DNA of 30,129 nt, from assembly GCA_039714575.1 (NCBI GenBank), contig JBDLJE010000020.1:1-30129 (forward strand). The letters are read 5' to 3'. The translations under genes and the position numbers were made by a program. Below the pieces are notes generated by a model. That model was not told where the DNA came from. It saw only the letters and a list, made by a program, of their open reading frames with translations, and did no database searches. Shown here in pieces: positions 24,528 through 30,129 of the stretch; position 1 is the stretch's first letter; the number at the start of each line of letters is the position of its first letter. This DNA comes from Sulfonitrofixus sp039714575 (GTDB lineage: Bacteria; Campylobacterota; Campylobacteria; Campylobacterales; Sulfurimonadaceae).

Positions 24528-24618
24528 TTGACCCATATAGGTCTCATTCAGATAAGAATATATTATTTTATGATTTTTTCACGTTGGTGTTGATATACTA
24601 TACCTCAATAGTGTATAG
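24528..24618 (+). promoter_or_regulatory. Promoter-like elements upstream of the tetraheme cytochrome
   Basis: The 246-base gap before the cytochrome has TTGACC (24528-24533) with GATAAG 17 bases on (24551-24556), and a TATACT at 24594-24599. The TTGACC overlaps a short inverted repeat, GACC-N6-GGTC. A second inverted repeat, CTATAC-N9-GTATAG, covers 24598-24618, about 34 bases before the start codon, and may be an operator or a leader hairpin. The cytochrome has a strong ribosome binding site (AAGGAG). No gene or clear terminator for the upstream operon is seen. Confidence 0.35.
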
Positions 24619-24651
24619 AAAAAATTTATATACTACTAAGGAGTTAGGAAA

Positions 24652-25356
24652 ATGAAAACTAAAATAGGAATGCGCTTAGCTGCGTTGGTGGGACTTCTCT
24701 CAGCAACAGCATCTATGGCAGCAATCGGTACTACGCCGCATAACTTGGCCGGTACAGCAGCCGGGGACAATGGGGAACTGTGTGTTTATTGTCATACGCC
24801 TCACCAGGCTAATGTACTTTTTACAGGAGCGCCGATCTGGAATAAGGCTGAGCCGCTTACTACATTTACTATGTATGGTGGTGGTACTACTCTGGCAGGA
24901 ACGGTTGTTGATGCAGCACCGGGAGCGTCATCTTTGGCATGTCTGAGTTGTCACGATGGTGTCAGTGCGGTCGATTCTATCTTGAATGCACCGGGTTCTG
25001 GTATGAATACAATTGCCGGTGGAAGCCTTATAGGTGATATCAACACCAGTAATGCGTCAACAATTGGTGCAGACTTGACCAACGATCACCCGGTATCTAT
25101 TCAGTACCTGGGTACGGGTCTTGCTGACTCTCCGGCATCACTGTTTGCTCCAACTGAGCCGTTAACCGGTTGGTTGGGTGCAACGACTATTGCTGATATT
25201 CTTAGACCTGACCCGAATGATATTACAGTCAGGGACAGAGTCGAGTGTGGAAGCTGTCACGATCCTCACAATGGTAACAACCCGGCAAATGAGGTTAACT
25301 ACCTTAGATCGACAAATGTCGGTAGTGCACTTTGTATGGGTTGCCACGACAAGTAG
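24652..25356 (+). CDS. OmcE-like secreted tetraheme cytochrome c (putative extracellular nanowire subunit)
   Basis: A 234-residue protein: signal peptide (about 1-23, cut near ASMA) and a mature domain with four heme motifs, C44VYCH, C97LSCH, C199GSCH and C228MGCH. The other four histidines, H30, H51, H146 and H206, bring the total to exactly eight, enough for bis-His ligation of every heme. The order of motifs (TPHNL near the new N-terminus; CVYCHTPH; ACLSCHDG; LTNDHPVS; CGSCHDPHNG; GSALCMGCH at the very end) matches, from memory, the Geobacter OmcE family, which polymerises into extracellular heme filaments. Few charged residues and many Gly/Ala/Thr also fit a filament subunit. The following genes for propellers, a prolyl isomerase and an outer-membrane barrel support export. 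Other roles, such as a periplasmic carrier, remain possible. Confidence 0.88.
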   Translation: MKTKIGMRLAALVGLLSATASMAAIGTTPHNLAGTAAGDNGELCVYCHTPHQANVLFTGAPIWNKAEPLTTFTMYGGGTTLAGTVVDAAPGASSLACLSCHDGVSAVDSILNAPGSGMNTIAGGSLIGDINTSNASTIGADLTNDHPVSIQYLGTGLADSPASLFAPTEPLTGWLGATTIADILRPDPNDITVRDRVECGSCHDPHNGNNPANEVNYLRSTNVGSALCMGCHDK

Positions 25357-25392
25357 AAACCAGGGTCTGTTTAAAAGTGCAGATCATCTGTT

Positions 25393-25416
25393 CAGCAGCG
25401 TGTAAACACGCTGCTG
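25393..25416 (+). terminator. Strong hairpin after the cytochrome gene
   Basis: CAGCAGCGTG and CACGCTGCTG form a perfect GC-rich 10-base stem with a TAAA loop, 37 bases after the cytochrome stop, followed by a modest T-containing tail (GGTTTACAGCTTT). It is likely a partial terminator or RNA-stabilising hairpin that lets the cytochrome be made in excess over the downstream accessory proteins. Confidence 0.65.
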
Positions 25417-25542
25417 GTTTACAGCTTTATAACTCGGTAACCAAAGAACATTTTATGTACAGATGTTTTTTTGTTACTGCGTTCTCCTTTTCTACACACT
25501 GTCTTCGCTCGAAGATTTGTGTGTTGCCGCATCAAGAGAGGT

Positions 25543-25570
25543 TTGACCCCTGGTTTGGTAAAATTATATG
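25543..25570 (+). promoter_or_regulatory. Candidate internal promoter for the NHL-ppiC-barrel genes
   Basis: TTGACC (25543-25548), a 16-base spacer and TATATG (25565-25570) lie 30 bases before the TTG start of the NHL lipoprotein. The -35 element is identical to the one proposed before the cytochrome. It would allow separate, lower expression of the accessory genes. Confidence 0.4.
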
Positions 25571-25599
25571 GAATAAACTTGTTTAAAAATGGAGGTCTT

Positions 25600-26703
25600 T
25601 TGAAAAGAGAGATTATAATAGCATTGGCTGCAGTGACATTGAGTACACTGTTTACAGGGTGTAGTACCACACCAAAAGCAAAAGAGGTTCGCATCATCGT
25701 TCCGGCGGCGCCGGAAGAGCCGAGGGTCTTTTACGTGACATCCTATCGCGGAGAGAGTAACTTTGAGATCTCTACTACATTTGCAGAACTCCTGGGTGAG
25801 AAGAGAAGTTCGATCAAAAGTATGGTCAAGCCTTATGGTGTCGCCTCTACGGGTAAAAAAACCTATGCGGCCGACACGGCAAGCGGCATTGTCTTCTGTT
25901 TCGATGAAGAGCTTAAAAAAGTTACCTTCATCGGTAATGGCAACGAAGGACAGCTTCAGGTTCCGGTGGGTGTCGCTATAGACGACCAAAAGAATGTCTA
26001 CGTCAGTGATGCCAAGCAGAAAAAGGTCTTCGGTTATACCCCTGAAGGCAAGGTCATGTTCGCCATAGGAAAGAAGTATGAGTTTGCCCGTCCTGCAGGT
26101 ATCGGTATTAACCGTGCAATGAAACGGCTCTACGTAGTCGACACCAAAAGCCATGAGGTTAAAGTCTATGACCTTTCGGGAAAAAGTCTTTTTACCTTCG
26201 GTAAGCGCGGTCACGGTGATGCGGAGTTTAACTTTCCTACCAATATCGCCATTGACCAGAGAAACGGCAACGTCGCGATCGTAGACACCCAGAACTTCAG
26301 GGTGCAGGTGTTTGACAAAGAGGGCAGCTTTCTTTTTACCTTCGGTAAGATTGGGGACAGACCGGGTGGATTTGCCCGTCCTAAAGGTATCGGCATCGAC
26401 AGTGACGGCCACTTTTATGTAGCGGACACTGCCTTTAACATGGTGCAGATATTCAACGAAAAGGGAGAGCTTATGCTCTTTTTCGGGGGCGGTGGCTCCG
26501 GTCCGGGCAAGTTTCACCTTATGAATGGGCTTTATGTTGATGAAAACGACAGGATCACGATCGCCGACAGTTTTTCGGGAAATATTCATGTTTTCCAGTA
26601 TGTCAGCGAGCGATGGAAGCGTGAGAACCCAGAGAAGTACCTGGACCTTAAACGTTTAGAAGTAGAGGTAGAAGAGACAAAAGAGAGTGAGGAAAACAGA
26701 TGA
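25600..26703 (+). CDS. NHL-repeat beta-propeller lipoprotein
   Basis: A 367-residue lipoprotein. The start is taken as TTG at 25600 because GGAGG lies four bases before it and translation from there gives a proper lipoprotein signal, KREIIIALAAVTLSTLFTGC, with the lipid Cys at about 21. Reading frames starting further upstream lack these traits. Six or so NHL blades follow, for example VPVGVAIDDQKNVYVSDA, RPAGIGI and then RLYVVDTKSHEVKVYD, and FPTNIAIDQRNGNVAIVD, ending in a charged Glu/Lys-rich tail. The propeller probably faces the periplasm or the cell surface and may bind the cytochrome or the barrel. It overlaps ppiC by four bases (ATGA). A paralogous propeller is encoded at 29426. Confidence 0.9.
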   Translation: MKREIIIALAAVTLSTLFTGCSTTPKAKEVRIIVPAAPEEPRVFYVTSYRGESNFEISTTFAELLGEKRSSIKSMVKPYGVASTGKKTYAADTASGIVFCFDEELKKVTFIGNGNEGQLQVPVGVAIDDQKNVYVSDAKQKKVFGYTPEGKVMFAIGKKYEFARPAGIGINRAMKRLYVVDTKSHEVKVYDLSGKSLFTFGKRGHGDAEFNFPTNIAIDQRNGNVAIVDTQNFRVQVFDKEGSFLFTFGKIGDRPGGFARPKGIGIDSDGHFYVADTAFNMVQIFNEKGELMLFFGGGGSGPGKFHLMNGLYVDENDRITIADSFSGNIHVFQYVSERWKRENPEKYLDLKRLEVEVEETKESEENR

Positions 26704-27644
26704 TTAAGATAGTTTTGGCAATTTTCATTTCGACTTTGTTGTTAGCAGAAGAGAGCGGTTCAAAACAGCCAAAAAAGTTTACGCTGGCTTATGTGAACGG
26801 CAAGATGATCACCCAAGTAGATATTAAATATGAAGTCGACAGGCTGATGCCGGAGACTTTTTATCACTCCACCGTAACCGATAAGAAACTGGCAAAGGTC
26901 GAAGCCGAAGCCCTGAAAAATGTAATAGACAACACACTTTTATACCAGCATGCAAAAAAACAGGGGCTAAGTGTCTCGGACGAAGAGATCGAGGAGTCGA
27001 AGCAAAAGACGATCGCGACGTATCGATCAAAAGAGCATTTCCAGGCAGCAGTGGAAAAGTACGGTTATTCGATGCCTGCGTTCGACGAGGCTCTGCGTGT
27101 TAAGATGCTGTTAGAAAAACAGTATGACAAAGAGATCAGGGCTTCGTTTACGCAAGACGAACTTAAGGACTACTACGAGAAGAACAAATACAAGTTCAAA
27201 GAGCCTGAAAAGCTGCATATCTGGATGATCTATGTCAAAAACGATCCGACCGATCCAAAAGGACGTGAAAAAGCAAGAGTAAAGATAGAAGAGGCCGAAA
27301 AAAAGATCAAAGAGGGAGCTGACTTCGGGGATATCGCCGCAAAATACTCCAACGCTATGAGCCGCATTAAAGGCGGAAACATGGGCTACCTGCACAAAGG
27401 ACGGCTGGAGCCGTTTGTAGACAAGGTCGCTTTTGCCCTCAAGCCGGGTGAGATGAGTGCCATCATAGAAGAAGATATCGGCTGCTACCTTGTCAAAGTC
27501 GAAGACAAAAAGCCTGCCCGTCAGTTGGCTTTTGACGACATCAAGACCAGTCTTGAAAAAGATCTGGTCAAGAAGACGCAGGAGCAGAGAAAATCGGACT
27601 TGTTAAAACGCTTGAAAGAAAAAGCTGATATTAAATGGTTTTAA
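26700..27644 (+). CDS. Periplasmic PpiC/SurA-type peptidyl-prolyl isomerase
   Basis: A 314-residue exported protein: signal peptide (MIKIVLAIFISTLLLAE), a SurA-like N-terminal helical chaperone region (about 25-165; YVNGKMITQVDIKYEVDRL, then VIDNTLLYQHAKKQGLSVS), and one parvulin domain (about 170-280; KLHIWMIYV, FGDIAAKYSNAMSRIKGGNM and KPGEMSAIIEEDIGCYLVKV). Such proteins help fold outer-membrane barrels or secreted proteins. Its place between a propeller and a barrel in one operon suggests a dedicated foldase for this locus rather than the general SurA. The barrel gene starts 35 bases downstream. Confidence 0.93.
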   Translation: MIKIVLAIFISTLLLAEESGSKQPKKFTLAYVNGKMITQVDIKYEVDRLMPETFYHSTVTDKKLAKVEAEALKNVIDNTLLYQHAKKQGLSVSDEEIEESKQKTIATYRSKEHFQAAVEKYGYSMPAFDEALRVKMLLEKQYDKEIRASFTQDELKDYYEKNKYKFKEPEKLHIWMIYVKNDPTDPKGREKARVKIEEAEKKIKEGADFGDIAAKYSNAMSRIKGGNMGYLHKGRLEPFVDKVAFALKPGEMSAIIEEDIGCYLVKVEDKKPARQLAFDDIKTSLEKDLVKKTQEQRKSDLLKRLKEKADIKWF

Positions 27645-27679
27645 CAGAAATTGATTAAGATGAGGAGTTGTAACATACT

Positions 27680-29425
27680 ATGCCATTGATCCGCATCATC
27701 TCTGCTCTGTTATTGCTAGTGCTCCTTGCAGAAGCAGCATCGACACGCGGTCTCTACGGTGAGATAGGCTATAGCTATGAGCAGTATATGCGTTCAGACA
27801 AGTATGCGACGACAGAACGCGGTACATTCTTGCAAGACTACAGCATAGGCTACGACAGCTACCTCTACAGTCCGCTTTTTTTGATGTATGACGTTGAAGT
27901 GACCCTCAACTATGAAGATACCAAGGCTGATATAAGTGGAACCGACCAGACGAAAAAGATCAGAGGCACTGAGTATGACATTGACCTCAAGTTCATTGAA
28001 AAAACAAACTACCCTTTCAGGGTGTTTGCCGTAAAAAGACAAAGACCGTATTGGGATATCACTCCTGGCCGCAGCTATTATTTAGATGAAGACACGGAAC
28101 AAGCCGGAATTAATGGCTTGGTCCGAATGGACATCTTTAATATTCGCTATAGTGCCAATATACTTGATACAAAACGTATGGGTAACGAAGAAGAAGACAA
28201 ACGTAAAGACATTAAATACACATTGTCTCTTGATAAAAAGATGAAAGACAGCGCTCTATGGATCGACTATATCTATAATGACAGAGATGTAGATCGCACC
28301 ATCTTTGCTTCGAATTATGTATTGCAAGACTCGGTTTATCAAACACATGAAATTACGAATGATGTCAACCTGCGATATGAATGGGAGATCTCCCCAACAC
28401 TTAAGCTGCATGCAAGGGGACAATATTTTGACAACAACGCCTCCAACCTTGTTAATACAATGGGGACAGTGTCGTTGTCATGGCGACCAACTGAAAAATA
28501 CACTGCAGGCCTGGATGCTACAGTCAACAGTTATAATGGTGACTTCGGTGGAGTGGACACGGTAAGTGTAGCGGCAAACTCCGATTACCGTGCCAGTAAG
28601 TTCCTTACGCTCGATCAATCATTAACGATGATGCGCAGCTCTGGAGACTTTGGCGAATATGACTCTAGCTATATTAGAGCCGGTGCGCGTTACAACAAAC
28701 CTTTTGGAGACAACTATACATTCCGAGCTAATGGATACATTACCTTTAATCGTTACTATAGTGACCTTTCGGACTTCAATGAGACCAAGTATGAGAACAA
28801 TATTGTGACCTACAGTGCCGGAAGCGGCATAAGTAAATATTTTGTTCCTGTTAAGGGAACACTCTCCTTTAATGGACTTTATACGAACAGTGAGGCAACG
28901 GCATCCGAAAGTAATGAGCAGATATCGGTAAATACACTTTTTACTACTAAGCCAATTCCTAACCTGGACTATACCCTAAGAGCAGATTATGCCAGAACCA
29001 ATATTGATTATACAAACAGCCTGACGAACAGTGACAGGGGTGTTGTTGTTGCTGACCGCTACAGTGCGGAGACCGGTATTAAGTACTCGACAACGCTAAC
29101 AAGAAAGGGGAGGGTTTCGGCAGAATTAGGTATTGTGCATTCAATGCGTGAAGACACTACCGGTGCGGCAGTCACACGGACACTGCCCCGTGGTAACATA
29201 GACGCATACTATAGACCTTTTAGAACATTGACTCTTACGGCACGAGGCAGTGTTCATCAGGATGTGCAGGCAGAGATAACAACCTATACCGGGTCATCAG
29301 ATCTTACATGGAATGTTCGTCAAACTATGGTACATTTAGGTGTTAAGTATATGGAACAGGCCGGCGGGTTTCTTGGTCAGAGGCAGGACACCAGGCTTAA
29401 TGCAGAGATCAGAAGGAGATTTTAG
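27680..29425 (+). CDS. Outer-membrane beta-barrel protein
   Basis: A 581-residue exported protein with signal peptide MPLIRIISALLLLVLLAEA. The whole mature part is made of short amphipathic strands rich in Tyr, Thr, Asn and Asp, such as GLYGEIGYSYEQYM and TLTARGSVHQDV, and it ends in RRRF; a C-terminal Phe is the usual signal for barrel insertion by Bam. Probably 16 or more strands (not counted precisely). No heme motif is present. In this operon it is a good candidate for the pore through which the cytochrome or its electrons cross the outer membrane. The ribosome binding site GAGGAG lies a rather long 12 bases before the ATG. The next gene starts directly after its stop codon. Confidence 0.88.
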   Translation: MPLIRIISALLLLVLLAEAASTRGLYGEIGYSYEQYMRSDKYATTERGTFLQDYSIGYDSYLYSPLFLMYDVEVTLNYEDTKADISGTDQTKKIRGTEYDIDLKFIEKTNYPFRVFAVKRQRPYWDITPGRSYYLDEDTEQAGINGLVRMDIFNIRYSANILDTKRMGNEEEDKRKDIKYTLSLDKKMKDSALWIDYIYNDRDVDRTIFASNYVLQDSVYQTHEITNDVNLRYEWEISPTLKLHARGQYFDNNASNLVNTMGTVSLSWRPTEKYTAGLDATVNSYNGDFGGVDTVSVAANSDYRASKFLTLDQSLTMMRSSGDFGEYDSSYIRAGARYNKPFGDNYTFRANGYITFNRYYSDLSDFNETKYENNIVTYSAGSGISKYFVPVKGTLSFNGLYTNSEATASESNEQISVNTLFTTKPIPNLDYTLRADYARTNIDYTNSLTNSDRGVVVADRYSAETGIKYSTTLTRKGRVSAELGIVHSMREDTTGAAVTRTLPRGNIDAYYRPFRTLTLTARGSVHQDVQAEITTYTGSSDLTWNVRQTMVHLGVKYMEQAGGFLGQRQDTRLNAEIRRRF

Positions 29426-30129
29426 ATGCACAGAAGTATAAAAAAGAGATTCGGCATCATAATGACGCTTATGCTGCTCATAGGAGCAGCCGGTCTGCAT
29501 GGCGCAAAAGAGAAAAAGTTGGTCTGGCCGACTGCGCCGGACCCGGCAAAAATAGAGTTCGTTGCGATGATCACTAAAGCGGAGGATCTCAAGATCGAGA
29601 AAGGCTTTTTCTCAAAGATCTGGGACTTTGTCGCAGGAAATGAGGAGCGCATACTGGTTAAACCGTTTGGTCTTTATGCTGATGACGAGGGGAGGGTCTT
29701 TGTAACCGACACTGCTGCTAAAGCGCTCTTTTTCTTTGACCCGAAAAACAACAAGACAGAGATCATCGAAGGTTCAAAGAAGAAAAGTTTTCAATCCCCG
29801 ATGGACATTGCCGGTGACGACAGGGGCAATATCTACGTCTCGGACTCCGTACTCGCGACTATCTTTGTCTTTGATGCAAAAGGTGAGTTCCTTCGTGAGA
29901 TCGGCTCTTCGCACAAACTGCATCGCCCTACCGGTATTGCCGTGAACAAGACGCTTGAGAGGCTCTATGTCGTCGACTCGCTGGTCAGCCAGATCAAGGT
30001 GTTTTCACTTAAGGGGAAGTTTATCAAGACCATCGGGAACTACGGTGCCGATAAAGGCGAGTTCAATCGACCTACCTTCCTGACTATTGATGACGAAGGC
30101 ACTCTTTATGTCTCTGACACGATGAACCA
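29426..30129 (+). CDS. Second exported NHL-repeat propeller (3' end outside window)
   Basis: The frame from the ATG at 29426 is open to the window edge (about 234 residues). AAGGAG lies seven bases before the start, inside the end of the barrel gene, and no base separates the two genes. It has a signal peptide (MHRSIKKRFGIIMTLMLLIG, cut near LHGA) without a lipobox Cys, then LVWPTAPDPAKIEFVAMI and NHL blades: KPFGLYADDEGRVFVTDTAA, SPMDIAGDDRGNIYVSDS, RPTGIAVNKTLERLYVVDS and RPTFLTIDDEGTLYVSDT. The blades are clearly related to those of the lipoprotein at 25600 (shared RP.GI..N...RLYVVD), so the operon has two paralogous propellers. Confidence 0.9.
   Translation, partial: MHRSIKKRFGIIMTLMLLIGAAGLHGAKEKKLVWPTAPDPAKIEFVAMITKAEDLKIEKGFFSKIWDFVAGNEERILVKPFGLYADDEGRVFVTDTAAKALFFFDPKNNKTEIIEGSKKKSFQSPMDIAGDDRGNIYVSDSVLATIFVFDAKGEFLREIGSSHKLHRPTGIAVNKTLERLYVVDSLVSQIKVFSLKGKFIKTIGNYGADKGEFNRPTFLTIDDEGTLYVSDTMN

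Noticed and set aside
25564..26589. 341-codon frame opposite the NHL lipoprotein
   Set aside because: Antisense shadow; the plus strand has lipobox, repeats and translational coupling to the next gene.
1..30129. CRISPR array, insertion sequence, phage or integrase genes
   Set aside because: No regular direct repeats with spacers, transposase or integrase frames, or paired terminal repeats were seen; gene order and style look like core chromosome.

Overview
The window looks like a chromosomal segment from a Campylobacterota (Epsilonproteobacteria) bacterium of the Sulfurimonas/Sulfurovum kind. The reasons are the AT-rich leaders with TATAAT-like -10 boxes and poor -35 boxes, a CetB-like PAS protein, many hybrid histidine kinases, small c-type cytochromes and an APS-type sulfate assimilation operon. 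This assignment is inference from gene content and protein style; no search was run.

Layout. (1) 1-3430: the C-terminal part of an NHL-repeat protein, then groES-groEL on the minus strand, then a tRNA with a CAT anticodon. (2) 3737-14362: a dense signalling island. It holds a membrane hybrid histidine kinase, an orphan receiver, a degenerate-GGDEF/EAL protein, two free-standing Hpt proteins, a SixA phosphohistidine phosphatase, a roadblock/LC7-like protein, a CetB-like PAS protein, a soluble GAF hybrid kinase and a NarL/LuxR-type response regulator. Together they supply every part of a multistep His-Asp-His-Asp relay plus a reset enzyme. The sixA gene has no usual start codon: the catalytic N-terminus can only be reached from an ATC codon. 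Similar palindromes (TGTAGG-N6-CCTACA type) lie upstream of several of these genes. (3) 14539-16829: an exported Sel1-repeat protein, a small cytochrome c and a NrfJ-like lipoprotein. (4) 17201-24405: a sulfate assimilation operon, cysK-DUF2061-cysH-cysD-cysN-sulfite reductase-class V aminotransferase, with a clear sigma70-type promoter and an upstream inverted repeat. No APS kinase gene is present, which fits direct APS reduction by the Fe-S type CysH.

(5) 24652-end is the most interesting part. A secreted tetraheme cytochrome (four CxxCH) closely resembles the filament-forming Geobacter OmcE family in layout. It is followed by a lipoprotein NHL beta-propeller, a PpiC/SurA-type prolyl isomerase, an outer-membrane beta-barrel and a second exported NHL propeller cut off by the window edge. 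The cytochrome has exactly eight histidines, four in CxxCH motifs and four others, the right number for bis-His ligation of all four hemes. I read this as a putative extracellular cytochrome nanowire (OmcE/OmcS-type) production and export locus. The function is inferred, not shown.
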